Part shown: positions 20,254-31,216 of the stretch, in pieces | Numbering within the stretch: the first letter of the stretch is position 1 | Layout: every line of letters starts with the position of its first letter | Program-made: the position numbers and the translations under genes | Assembly (NCBI GenBank): GCA_949751835.1 | Contig: CATKHK010000096.1 | Span: forward strand, 1-64,000 | Length of the DNA stretch: 64,000 bases | Direction of reading: 5' to 3' | Origin: Blepharisma japonicum | Taxonomy: Eukaryota; Ciliophora; Heterotrichea; Heterotrichida; Blepharismidae | Notes under the pieces: model-generated | What the model was told of the DNA's origin: nothing | What the model saw: the letters and a program-made list of their open reading frames with translations, nothing else | Database searches by the model: none

Positions 20254-23200
20254 ATGTCAAAAATTGATGCTAATTATGAGCAATCTGATGAGGGAATTTC
20301 AGGATTTGGTCCTGTAAAGTGGCATTTATTACCTCCAAATGAAATAGAATCTCGCTTAGAAACTGATCTCATTAATGGCTTAACAGACGGAAGAGCTGAG
20401 CTTGCGCGAAAAATTTACGGAGAAAATTCTATCGAGATTTCCAAGCCTCCAAAATTATGAAAAAAGTTTTTTGGTCACTTGAGAACTTTTCCTTGTCTGC
20501 TCTTATTTACATTTTCAATATGATGCTTTATATTTCACATTATAGACAAAAATGACTCCATTGATCTCTATCTTGGAACGGTAACTTTGTGTGCCTTAAT
20601 AGTATGGAGTTTCCATAGATCCTATATTGAAATCAAAGATTATCAAAATCATTTGGCACTTCAAGATCTACTTTTACCAAAATGTAATATTATAAGAGAA
20701 GGCATAATAAAATCAATAGACTCTGTTTACTTAGTCCCAGGAGATATTGTGCTTATTCGCACAGGAGAGAAAATACCTGCGGATATAAGAATATTAGAGG
20801 CAAATAATTTGAAAATTGATGAATCTGCTTTAACTGGAGAAAACATGCCTGTTGCTAAAACTAGCAACGCCTCAGAGATAGATTCTATGATTGAGGCTAA
20901 AAATATAGCATATGCGCAAACTTACTGTGTTGAAGGGAGCGGAAAAGGTGTGGTTGTTGAAACAGGAATAAATACAATGATAGGCAAGATTGCTATTTTG
21001 GTAGCTGATCCATCTCCCTCTGCTACTGGGGACATTTCTTATAAAAATACCCATAAATGACTACTTATTATACTTGCTTTTCCAATAGTTTTCAGATTAT
21101 TAGGAATTTTATTAGGATTCAGGTTTAATTTTACAATGCTTGGCTTCATTTTGGCAGTTGATTTAACAATCATTGGCATTATTCCTCACAAGTCTATAGA
21201 GGAAATAACAACTTATTTTACATCAAATATACTCATTAAGAAAAATATATTAGCAAAATATCTTGAAAGAATAAGAATTTTTGGTGAAAATCCTATTATT
21301 ATAATGGATAAAACTGGAGTAATTACAGAAAATAGGCTGTGTCTTGTTCAGCTTTGGGATAATTGCGAATTTAAAAGCGCAGAAGATATAAAAAAAGATG
21401 AGACTTCCAGTAAGAATTTATCATTTAATATGGCAATGATCTCAGCAATTCTTATTAATGATGCAAAATTTGACCTTGATTTTAAAGTAGCTGGCCAAAA
21501 TCTTTACGAAAGTCAATATAAAAAAATTAAAGCTAAATTTTCAGACGAAATAATTTCAAAGCCAATAGCTGAATGGCCTGCTAAAGGTTCCTCATCAGAT
21601 ATTGCCATAATAAAATTTTTCCAATCGCTAGTGGATATTGAGAATTTTAGAGACACTCACAATCCAATAAGAATAGAAGGAAACGAATTAAAAATACCTT
21701 TCAGGGCTTCCTACAAATATGCATCTGCAGTTTATAATGGACACGAATTCGGATTTGAGGATGCTTCCCAAAAGTATATTGCATTCTATAAAGGTGCTGT
21801 TGAAGTTTTATTAGAAATGTCGTCCAAGATTGTATGTGAAGATTCTGAGCTAAAAAATAGCGAAGAATTAAAGGAAAATATAATTAAAGCTTACAAAGAA
21901 TGTAACAAAAAAGGGTTAAGAGTTGTTGCGTGCGCTTATAAATGGCTAAAGGAATCTGATATCCCTGAAGATTTTCAACCTGATCCTCAAAGCGTGCCAG
22001 AATTTTTGAAGGGAAATTTAGTTTTTGCAGGATTTATTGTATTAAAAGATCCTCCCAGGAAAAATGTTAAAGAATCTATATTAGCTCTAAAGAATCTTCA
22101 CATGAAGTGTATTATTGCTACAGGTGATATGCTTCCTGTTGCAACAGAAATTGCAAAGCAAACGTGCATTATCAGTAACCCCAAAACAACAAGTGATTTT
22201 GAAGAAGAAAATATAAACTTCTATGAGTCTCTTGAGTTAACCGATTCTGCGATTGTTAATGGAAATTTAATAAATGAATTTTATAATAATATAGCCAATG
22301 ATGAAGATGGAAAAGAAAAACTATATAAGATATTAAGCAAAAAAGAAATTGTGTTTGGAAGACTATCACCAGCACAGAAGCTTTTTATTATAGAAAAATA
22401 TCAAGAGATGGGAAATAAAGTAATTTTCATAGGAGATGAAATGAATGATGTACCTGGGATGAAGAGATCTGATGTAAGCATTGCAATGAGAAAAACTGCT
22501 TGCTCAACAGTATTGGATAATTGTGATATAATTTTATTAGATGATGATTTTATCTCAGTTTCTGAAGGGTTTAAGATTTTCGAAGCTGTTTTTGATAATC
22601 TTAAAAAATCAGCTCAGAGTATATTAGCATCAAACATACCAGAACTCATTCCCTTCTTTATTTTCATTGCTTTACAGCTGCCATCAGCGTTTACAGTTGT
22701 ACTGATATTTTTGATTGATTTAGGAATAGATATTACTCCATCAATTGCGATGAGCTCTAATTTTACTCTTGATATTAATAATCGCAAGCCAAAAGATTTA
22801 ATTGAAACACAATTGAAATATAGCAAATCTCGATTTTTTTCTATTATACAGCCAGGATTACGAGAAGCTTTAGCAGGATTTATGGCTTATTTTATCGTCT
22901 TGGAAAATTTTGGCTTCAGCTTACAAACCGTATGGCTCATGAATAACTCTAAATCAGGAACAGTTCCAGGAATAAATGACATATATGATCCAAATATTCA
23001 GAGTAAAGGAAATAGTCACTATGGAATAGTAGAATATGAAAATATTCTATTCGATTATACATCCAAAAATTATGATTCCTATGATTTAAGAGTTTGGTTC
23101 CATGGATTATCTCCAGAGACATGATCGTCTTGCTATTTCCCTGAACTCTATTCTCCATTTACCGATGAGATGATTTGCTACTCTGGAGAGGCTTTATATT

Positions 23201-23517
23201 ATGCACAATATGCATGGTTCGTTTCAATTATAATTGCAAAATTATTGAACTTTTTGATACCTAATGCTACTAAGCTCCCGCATCACTATCATAGATTAAG
23301 CAAAAAAGTGGCTTTTTGGAGCATTTTACTTGGTGTAATGCTCTCTTTATCCTTATGTTATGTTCCGATTACAAGTGAACTTCTATCTGGAAGGCCACTT
23401 CCTCTATTGCAGTTTGGTTTTCCAGCTCTTCCTTCATTTTTGCTTTTGCTTCAAGTTGATGATATAAGAGCATTGGTCATGTCTAAGAGTCAGATAGACA
23501 TATTTAGTCTTTATTAA
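20254..23517 (+). CDS. Strongly diverged full-length P2C ATPase-like protein
   Basis: ATG at 20254 to TAA at 23517, 1087 residues in one frame once four TGA codons are read as Trp. Order and length of domains match copies A and B, including SKGNSH and LRVWFHG in the TM7-8 loop and the C-terminal GRPLPLLQFGFPALP. Landmarks are altered: TGES is TGEN (194-197); the TM4 PEGL that holds a cation-binding Glu is PHKS (311-314); the phosphorylation motif is DKTGV with Asp352 kept; KGAPE is KGAVE; GDGVND is GDEMND (727-732). TM5 SNIPE is intact and TM6 has IDLGID (821-826), i.e. both Asp residues that copies A and B only half keep. Phosphorylation might still occur, but transport as in normal pumps is doubtful. 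Perhaps a regulator or a pump with changed ion choice. Absence of stops over 3.2 kb argues against a pseudogene. Confidence 0.88.
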
Positions 23518-23564
23518 TAAATAAATATATATTATTAGCTTGTTGATGATATAATAAAAAAAAT

Positions 23565-24626
23565 ATGGAAAGGTTAAAGATCTTGAAAAGACATTTAAGT
23601 CCTAATATATCAATTGAAGATTTTCCATACACCCGCATTTTAACTCTTAATAGGCCAGAGAGTTTAAACTCATTAGACTATGAAATGCTTTCAACATTAT
23701 CTTATCTGGCTGACCAAACCCCTAATAAAAATCTTGTAGTTCAAGGTTGCAATTCAAATTGATTTTCATCAGGAGAAGATAATAAGGCTATTGTTGAAGG
23801 CCATGCAAATGTCACAGAATTTTATAGGACTGAACTTTCTACTATTTATCAAATCTATAAACATCCAGCTGAAACCCTTGCAATTTTACGAGGGTTTTCT
23901 ACGGGTGCAGGAAATGGTATAGCGATGGCTTGCAAATATAGAATAAGCACAGAAACTACACGATTTTCAATGCCCGAAAATTCAATTGGCAAAGTCCCTT
24001 GTGCAGGCGCTTCTTATTTTCTTACACATTTGTATAATAAGCCTTTAGGATTATTTCTAATGCTATCGGGAAAAGAATTAGATGGAAATGATTTATTTTG
24101 GGGTGGAATTTCTACACACTATATCCCAGAATCGCAAATCCCTAGCCTTCTTAATGATTTAAAGTCATCGAATAGTCTTATTGAGGTATTAGACAAATAT
24201 AATCAATTTCCACCGAGAGAGCAGTCAAATCTTATAAGGCATTTATATGAAATAGAGCAAGTTTTTGGAGAAGTTAACACAGTTGAAGAAGTTTTGATGA
24301 AGCTATGTGCTAAACCTACACCTTTTAAGGAAATGGTGCTTCTTAATATCTGTAAAAGCTGCCCACTTTCAGTGAAAGTTGCATTCAAATCATTTAAGCT
24401 TGGATTGAATATGACTTATAAAGAAGCATTGGAGCATGATTATAATATAGAAGTGCAGCTTTGCTATAGGAGAAGCTATAATTATAAGACAGCTATTACT
24501 AAGAAGCAAATGGAAAAGGGAGAAAATGAGATAAAATGATACCCCGACCACATCAATCAAGTCACTGACAAAATGGTTGATATCATCATAAGAAACCCTG
24601 AAGGCCCTTTTCTAAAACTACAATAA
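23565..24626 (+). CDS. 3-hydroxyisobutyryl-CoA hydrolase-like protein (crotonase fold)
   Basis: ATG at 23565 to TAA at 24626, 353 residues with two TGA-Trp codons; relatives are 350-385. Crotonase landmarks: TLNRPESLNSLDYEM, FSSGEDNKAI (usually F-C-A-G-G-D), RGFSTGAGNGIAM (oxyanion loop), FSMPENSIG, GKELDGNDLFWGGISTHYIP and, in the C-terminal part, SPLS-like CPLSVKVAFKSF, which is typical of HIBCH rather than enoyl-CoA hydratase. HIBCH frees 3-hydroxyisobutyrate from its CoA ester in valine breakdown in mitochondria. The catalytic Glu is kept (Glu138), but the catalytic Asp eight residues on, in the usual F-P-D-V-G, is Cys146 in VPCAG. Activity may be lost or changed. No clear mitochondrial presequence. 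It starts 47 bp after the diverged ATPase on the same strand. Confidence 0.85.
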
Positions 24627-24763
24627 ATTAATATAAACTACTAAATATCCATAAAAGATGAATAAAACATATTTTCTTACAAAACAATCAAAAGACTTTA
24701 ATCCATCTTAATTCAATGTATATGGGGTGAAAGAGTTTTAAATCTAAATAAAAATTAATTCCT

Positions 24764-25042
24764 CTACGATCTTGTCATTGTTTGAATAATTTCTTTGTTC
24801 TCTGGAGTTACTGCAGGGCGTACAAAATGATTGTCACATCGTGGACAGTACTCATCAGATTCATCGAAATCTTCAGCGCTCTTTCGAAATACTTTGCGGC
24901 ATTTTTTGCAGCCAAACACAAGTTCAGTTGTTTTGACTAAAGGATGATCAGCTGCTTCAGAGTGACATTCTGGACAGTCAAACCATTGCTTGCAGCATGG
25001 AGCTCTCACTTGTACTTGGGCATTCAGTATATGTTTGCACAT
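24764..25042 (-). CDS. Small CHY-type zinc finger protein
   Basis: ATG at 25042 to stop at 24764, 92 residues. Begins MCKHILNAQVQVRAPCCKQWFDCPECH: the C-x-H start, the paired CC and the CxxCH are characteristic of the CHY zinc finger. Two more CxxC pairs follow (FGCKKC and YCPRCD), giving three zinc sites in under 80 residues. In yeast, a small protein of this type (Hot13) helps oxidise Tim13-family proteins in the mitochondrial intermembrane space; larger members (RCHY1) are ubiquitin ligases, but no RING is present here. Last gene of a three-gene same-strand run, only 30 bp after the stop of the coiled-coil gene. Confidence 0.8.
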   Translation of the reverse strand: MCKHILNAQVQVRAPCCKQWFDCPECHSEAADHPLVKTTELVFGCKKCRKVFRKSAEDFDESDEYCPRCDNHFVRPAVTPENKEIIQTMTRS

Positions 25043-25072
25043 TTATATATTTATTAGATTAAGACAGTTTTA

Positions 25073-26425
25073 TTATTTTTTAAGAGTATGCTCAAAATTG
25101 GGATGAGGCTTTCGGAAGCAAACGTCACAGCGGTCTTTTAAATTTTTTGATGATGGGGTGCTTGGATTATTTCTAAGATTTTTTGGAGTGGAATAGTGAC
25201 TTCCACCGAACTCTTTTCGAGGCTCTTGAGCAAGATCAGAGACATCAATCTTTAATGAATCAGCGGAGTTATCGTTAAAAAATTTCCTCTCGCTTCGGCT
25301 GACAATAATCGTTTTGTGTTTTGGAGGCTTTTCTCCTGAACTTAGTTTACTTTCAATCTTATTTACAATATCTGCGTTATGGGCTATCTGATCTTGGATG
25401 ATTCTTTTAAGGTCTCGCTTTTCTTTAAAAATTTGAATTGATCTCTCTTTATTGCTTTTATTGACTGCATTTTCAATAAGTTGGTTATTTGCTTTTAAGT
25501 TTTCCTCTAAGCTTATACATCTTTTTTGCAGTATTAGGTTGTCTTCTCTTACAGGATCATTAAACTTCGTTTCCCCCAATAAAATTTTATTTTGAAATTT
25601 TATTTCTTCTAACTCTTTATTCAATTTTTTAAAGTATTTTTGATACTCTAGCTGAAGATTTTTAATATAATCTTTGGCTTCTATTAGCTCATTTTGATAA
25701 TTTTCAAAATCATTTGGTGAGCTTCCTTTACTTTTTAATTCGTCCAATAATTGTAGAGCTTGAAACTTTTGTTCCCTTTCTTGCTCAAGCGTTTTATTTA
25801 ATTTCATAAGTTCTTGTGAATGCTTTTTTCTTTCTTTTTCTAAAATTTTATAAATTTCATGTATTTGAAGATCATTTGAAGTATTTGATGATTGTAGCCT
25901 AGCTTCTAGCTCAGCTATTGTGAAATCGCATTGTGATAAGTCTTTTTTCAGTGTATTTATAATTTCGTCTTTTTCTGATAAATTGATTTTAAATCTCTCA
26001 ACTTCTCCTCTATATATCTCTCTTTCTGCTAAAATTTCCCTATTTAGAATCTCTATTTCTTCTGTAAATTTTTCAATTTCCTCTGAATTTTTTAAATCTT
26101 TTTCTTTAATTTCTTGATATTTTAGTTCTATATCATGCCGCGCGCTTTCTTCTTGACGGAGCTTATCAGTCAAAGATTGGATTATTAATAGATTATCTCC
26201 ATCTGCTTTTGGGCTTTCACCTTTTGTACTTAGAACTTCTGGCTCAACTTCTAAATCATTTTCTGAAATTTGCAAAAATGACGAAGATTTTTCAGAGTAT
26301 CTCTGTTCTGGGACTATATCTGGACGTTTAAAGAGTTCTTTATGTGCCAGATGCTCTCTAATCCTTTGCTCAAGCAATTGCTTTTTTTCCTTATTTTTTT
26401 GAGTAATTTGATCCTTTGGTTTCAT
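25073..26425 (-). CDS. Coiled-coil protein, unknown (cytoskeletal or basal-body type)
   Basis: ATG at 26425 to TAA at 25073, 450 residues. A basic start (MKPKDQITQKNKEKK) leads into long heptad-rich coiled coil from about residue 70 to 350, rich in E, K, L and N. The end is Ser/Pro/Lys-rich, then DRCDVCFRKPHPNFEHTLKK, a short Cys/His tail. No family recognised; such proteins are common in ciliate basal bodies and cortex, which is only a general analogy. It begins 15 bp after the stop of the next coiled-coil gene upstream (26441) on the same strand. No GT-AG intron joins them and three stops in a row (TAATAATAA) separate them. Confidence 0.7.
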   Translation of the reverse strand: MKPKDQITQKNKEKKQLLEQRIREHLAHKELFKRPDIVPEQRYSEKSSSFLQISENDLEVEPEVLSTKGESPKADGDNLLIIQSLTDKLRQEESARHDIELKYQEIKEKDLKNSEEIEKFTEEIEILNREILAEREIYRGEVERFKINLSEKDEIINTLKKDLSQCDFTIAELEARLQSSNTSNDLQIHEIYKILEKERKKHSQELMKLNKTLEQEREQKFQALQLLDELKSKGSSPNDFENYQNELIEAKDYIKNLQLEYQKYFKKLNKELEEIKFQNKILLGETKFNDPVREDNLILQKRCISLEENLKANNQLIENAVNKSNKERSIQIFKEKRDLKRIIQDQIAHNADIVNKIESKLSSGEKPPKHKTIIVSRSERKFFNDNSADSLKIDVSDLAQEPRKEFGGSHYSTPKNLRNNPSTPSSKNLKDRCDVCFRKPHPNFEHTLKK

Positions 26426-26440
26426 ATTTAAGAATTATTA

Positions 26441-27769
26441 TTAGTAACTAGGGTAGTTTGTAAAAGAATCAATTGCTTCAGTAAGTTTATTGACTTCAGC
26501 AGTTCGTTGGTTTAAAAGCTCCATTTTCATTTTTGCAAATTGTTTTCGCTCAAGTTTTTCCTGCCTTTCTTTTTCTCTAAAAGTTTCTAACTGCTTTTTT
26601 AGCTCGAAATTTTCTCCTTTAACTTGCACCATAAAAGAGTCAAAGTCAGTATTTTTTTTGGAATTTTCTTCAAGTTCTTGTTGGAGTTTTTGAATTTTTA
26701 TATTCAAACGATTTTTTTCTTCATCTTGCTTTGATAAAGATGCTTGCAAAGATGATATTATGGATTCATCTTCTTTTGATTTCATACGAAGATCCATTAT
26801 AGTATTTTCCTGACGAGATATCAATTCAATCGCCCTATTGAGCTCGCTATTGAGTGATTGAAATTCTTCTGAAATTTTTTCCTTATAATTAAAGGTGGAT
26901 GATTTTAGATCTTTTATCTCTTTTTCATTGATTTCTTGGGTTCTTTTTAGGTCTTCAACTTTTTTCCTTTCCTTTTGCAGAGAATTTTCCAAATCTTGAA
27001 CTTTTTGGGAACTGTAGTATAATTTTTCGTTGTTTTCTTTAAGCTCTCTTATATTGTTTGCTAGAATATTTTTTTCTTGTGAAAGCTCGATTATTTGATC
27101 TTTCAAGACTTTCTCAAAGTTCTTTCATGTTCTTAGCTGTTCATTTGCATGCTTATCTCTTTCTTTTGCCATCGAAATCTCTTCATCAAGTCTATCTTCT
27201 GCCTGCTTATTTATTTTCTTATACTTCTCCACTTCATTAAGCAAAAATGTGGTTTCTTCATTTTTTTCTTTAAACTGCTCTCTTAAAGCTTTGATTTCTT
27301 TATTTTTATCATCTCTTTCTTTCATTACAACCATCTGCATTTCCCTCAACGATCTCTCATACTCCTCAGCTTGTTTTCTCATGCTTTCCCTGATCTCATC
27401 ATTTTCTCTATCCCTATCTTTTATTTGTTCACTTAAATCATATATTTGCTTCTCGAGGTTTCCAATTTCACTCCTTTTCCCTCTTGAATTTCTTATTTCT
27501 TCTTCCAACTCCAAAATCCTCTGATCTTTCTTTAAAACTTCTCTTCTAAATTGTTCAATTTTTTCTCTCTGCATTTTAAGCCCTTGTATATACCTTTCCT
27601 CTTCTTGCATTTCCCTCATTTCAATAGCTCGAATTGAATCAAAGTCACCGACAATAAATTTTGATGTATTATTGTTGGGAGATACATTATAAAAGTCAGC
27701 TGGTCCTGGGGTATCTGAAATTCTGCTGCGTTCAGCTGATTTTTCATTTTCTCTCTGGTAAAGGGCCAT
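26441..27769 (-). CDS. Coiled-coil protein, unknown
   Basis: ATG at 27769 to TAA at 26441, 442 residues with one TGA read as Trp (LRTWKNFEKVL). Residues 1-55 look flexible (RISDTPGPADFYNVSPNN); a DTPGPADFY-like motif of this kind occurs in SHIPPO/ODF3-type flagellar proteins as P-G-P-x-x-Y, so a cytoskeletal role is possible but rests on one motif. From residue ~60 to the end it is almost continuous charged coiled coil (repeated E, K, R, L, Q). Head-to-head with the NEK-like kinase with just 73 bp between the two ATGs, so both promoters must be very short or overlap. Ends in NYPSY followed by three consecutive TAA codons. Confidence 0.7.
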
Positions 27770-27842
27770 TTAATTTTATTTTTTGAATTATTTGATTTTG
27801 AAATTTGAGGAGATGAGTTAAATTTCTGTCTTATAATGGTAA

Positions 27843-29435
27843 ATGGAAAACAATCATAAACTTACAGATTTCGTGATTCAAAAAGAACTTGGCCGCGGGA
27901 GCTTTGGAATTGTATTTTTAGTACAAAATACAAGAAACCGCAAACTTTATGTGCTAAAGCGCATTAACTTAGGCCTTTTAACCATAAAGCAAAAGAAGGC
28001 AGCGCTCAGAGAAGCAGAAATTTTGAAACAATTAGACCACCCACACATTATAAAATATCATGCATCTTTTCTAGAAGATAATGACCTCTCATTGATTATG
28101 GACTATGCTGATGGTGGAGATTTGCAACAGTTGTTGCTTAAACATAGACTCAGAAAGAAAAATTTCAACGAAAAAGAACTATGAAGATTTGCAAATGAGT
28201 TATGTTCAGCTGTGAGCTACTTGCATAGCAGAAAAATCATACATAGGGATATTAAATGCCATAATGTTTTCTTAACTAAAGACCATTCAGTAAAGTTGGG
28301 CGACTTGGGAGCTTCAAAAATGGTCAGTGCCGAAATGCAGGCTACAAGAGTAGGGACTCCTCTATATTTAGCCCCAGAAATGGTCAAGCAGCAACCCTAT
28401 GATTTTAAGGTCGATGTATGGGCTATAGGCTGCGTCTTATATAACTTAGCCTCCTTAGAGTCTCCATTTGTAGGGAGAAATTTAATAACTCTTGGTATTT
28501 CTATAGTAAACAAAATACCAAAACCGCTCCCATCTGGATACTCTAAAAGGCTTTCTGAGTTAATAATGAAGCTTTTAGAGAAAAAGCCTATAGAGAGACC
28601 AAGTATGCAAGAGACTATGCAATTCCTACAGAATGAATTGACTAATTTTAATAGTGTAGAAATCGACGAAATGAGCACGATGTGTACACTAAATAAAAGT
28701 ATAGAACCTTATTATCCGTTAGTATCAAAAATACCAAACCCTAGTTCTTGCAAACCGTTCACTATTTGCAATGTCCCAGAAAAAGCAAGGTTCTATGATG
28801 ACCGAGAAGAAGAAAAAATCATCAAAAGACCTTCAACTCAACCTGGGAGACCAAGAACAGCTGGGCTTGAAAAACTCTTGGCAAGAAGAGAAATTGCATC
28901 AATAAACCCAAATATTTCACCTCAAGCTTCACAAGGAAGCTATTATGTGGAGAAGCCAAGTTTTTCAAATAATTTGAGACATAGCGATTCTGAAGGTGTT
29001 AATAAAAAACTGAGAAAAGACCCTATACCAATTTTCCCAAGGAAATCGTCAATTCCAGTTATTCCATTATTATCGTCATCTCAGACATCAATATCAAATA
29101 TTATTGACAAAAGACTTGAACAAGCTCCTGTTATAATTAGAAGTACACCAACATCAGTTAGTACTATTAAGCCAAGCTCTCCTCTTCCTCAGCAAGCGCA
29201 TCCAGGGGTTATATTGAAGCCTCAGCTTGCAAGGCCTCAAACTTCTCAGCCTAGATTAGCATTGCAAGGAAATTTTATAAGACCAAAATCTGCTGTTAGC
29301 AGAGAAAATATTTTATTCACGACTCCAGCGTTAAAATCTCTTGTAAAATCTAATGCTGCCATCAAGCTTTCCTTAAGTCAAGAATCATCCAGCATCAAGA
29401 AAAAACCAAGTATTATTGACTTAAAATGTTTGTAA
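27843..29435 (+). CDS. NIMA-related (NEK-like) protein kinase
   Basis: ATG at 27843 to TAA at 29435, 530 residues, one TGA-Trp (KELWRFANEL). Kinase domain at residues ~8-265: ELGRGSFGIVFLVQN, VLKRINL (ATP lysine), REAEILKQLDHPHIIKYHASF, LIMDYADGGDLQQLL, HRDIKCHNVFL, GDLGASKM, GTPLYLAPE, KVDVWAIGCVLYNLASLESPF. The D-Y-A-D-G-G-D-L and REAEIL patterns are typical of NEK kinases. The DFG motif is DLG, still with the metal-binding Asp. The long C-terminal tail (~265 residues) is Ser/Pro/Arg-rich and has no coiled coil that I can see. NEKs are numerous in ciliates and control ciliary length and cell division. The stop is 11 bp from the stop of the convergent gene. Confidence 0.9.
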
Positions 29436-29446
29436 ATATTTTTCGC

Positions 29447-29959
29447 TTAATTTAACATCCTATTAATATATTCTTTTAAATCATAATCTTTGTCAATATC
29501 TCCATATTCCCATTTATCCCATAAATGTGTTATAGGTCTAGTAGATTTTGAATTTTTTATACTAGGAATTTTATTATTTTCTTTATTTTCTTTGGATTTT
29601 GGAGAAATTGATAGAGCTCTGACTGGGACTAACTGCTTAAATAGCAATTTTGGTTTATTGATTTTTGGGATATGTGCCACTTTTGAGTTGAAATTTATAG
29701 TGCTGCAGCTTGAAGAGCATTTTTTGATGTTTAAAACTTCTGAAAAATTATCTGCGTCCGTCAGAGTTTTGAGTGAAGAGTTTTCTACTGTTCCGTTAAA
29801 ATCTGTCTTGCTAGAATTTGAGCTATAAAGATAATGATTTTTAGGCAAGCATTCTGTGCTAATTAAAGTTCTCCCCAGCGGCGGTTTATTAGACCTAGTT
29901 CTATTAAATTGGCTCAAAAGCTGGGGATTTTTTCCTCCTTTGATTAAAGATCCTTTCAT
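29447..29959 (-). CDS. Unknown basic protein
   Basis: ATG at 29959 to TAA at 29447, 170 residues. Basic and Ser/Asn/Lys-rich for most of its length, so probably disordered. The last 30 residues are more structured (THLWDKWEYGDIDKDYDLKEYINRML). I recognise no domain. Convergent with the NEK-like gene (11 bp gap) and divergent from casein kinase 1 (157 bp), so it is squeezed between two kinase genes. Confidence 0.55.
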   Translation of the reverse strand: MKGSLIKGGKNPQLLSQFNRTRSNKPPLGRTLISTECLPKNHYLYSSNSSKTDFNGTVENSSLKTLTDADNFSEVLNIKKCSSSCSTINFNSKVAHIPKINKPKLLFKQLVPVRALSISPKSKENKENNKIPSIKNSKSTRPITHLWDKWEYGDIDKDYDLKEYINRMLN

Positions 29960-30116
29960 ATTTAAAAATAGCAGTTATTTTCTTCCCAAAACATGAGCTC
30001 ATTTCCAGATAATTTTAACCTCATCATCCTGCAGTTTTCTTAAAATATTTACACCTAATCTACTGATAAAACCATAAAAAAAATCCATTTCCTTGATCAT
30101 TATTAATTTCTAACAT

Positions 30117-31142
30117 ATGGAACTAAGAGTCGGAGGCAAATACCGAGTTGGCAGGAAGATTGGCAGTGGCTCATTCGGTCAAATTTATTTGGGCGCAAAT
30201 ATCCAAACAAATGAAGAAATCGCGATAAAGCTAGAGAAGAATAATACCAGACATCCCCAACTCCAATTCGAATCTCGCATCTATAGAATCTTGCAAGGAG
30301 GACCAGGAATCCCTATGATCCATTGATATGGAGTGGAAGGCGATTATAACGTACTGGTGATGGATTTACTAGGACCTTCACTAGAAGATCTCCTCAAATT
30401 TTGTGGACAAAGGTTTTCTGTTAAAACAACCCTTGTCTTGGCTGAACAAATCATTTCCAGACTCGAATTCATGCACGAAAAAAATCTAATCCATCGCGAT
30501 GTCAAGCCTGATAACTTTTTAATTGGCTTAAGGAGAAATGAAAGCCAAATTTATGCAATTGATTTTGGCCTCGCAAAACAGTATCGGGATCCCAGAACGA
30601 ATCAGCATATTCCGTACAAAGAAGGGAAAAGCTTAACTGGGACTGCCCGATATGCCTCGATTTTTACTCATATGGGTATAGAGCAGTCAAGAAGAGATGA
30701 CCTTGAAGGGCTCGGATATGTTTTGATGTATTTTTTAAGAGGAAGTCTACCGTGGCAAGGGCTCCAAGGGAACAATAGAAAAGAAAAATATAGAAATATT
30801 ATGGATAGAAAAATAAATACACCTGTAGAAGTCCTTTGTGAAGGCTTCCCTGTTGAGTTTGTGAACTTTATCAATTATGCGAGGGCTTTAAGGTTTGACG
30901 AAAGGCCAGATTATGGGTATTTAAAAAGGCTATTTAAAGATGAATTTATGAGGCAAAATTATCAACAGGATTTTTTGTTTGATTGACAACTGGTGAAAAG
31001 AAAACAAGAAACACAAAAATCACCAGAGGGACAGGAGGGTAGAAACCAAACACAAAAGTCACCAATAAGAGGATCACCAATGGGGAATAGAGGCGCGACT
31101 TTTGCAGCGACCAATGGGAGACAAGCTTTAAAAAGATTATAA
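30117..31142 (+). CDS. Casein kinase 1 (CK1)
   Basis: ATG at 30117 to TAA at 31142, 341 residues with two TGA-Trp codons, one in the conserved MIHWYG of CK1. Kinase signatures of the family: [71 protein letters not shown], the CK1 replacement for APE (TGTARYASI), [20 protein letters not shown] and GSLPWQGL. The usual S-I-N-T-H is SIFTH here. The tail after residue ~290 is short, basic and Gln/Arg-rich with no clear localisation motif. CK1 is a constitutive Ser/Thr kinase acting in trafficking, DNA repair and timing. The TRRAP gene ends 74 bp further on, convergent. Confidence 0.95.
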
Positions 31143-31216
31143 ATCGTGAAATTATAATATTTTAAATAGATTATTTATTATATAAAAAGATAAGTCAACA
31201 TTTATATTAGTTTATT

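Noticed and set aside
26426-26440. Possible 15-nt intron joining the two coiled-coil genes
   Set aside because: The 15 bases read TAATAATTCTTAAAT; no GT start or AG end, and three stops in a row precede it.
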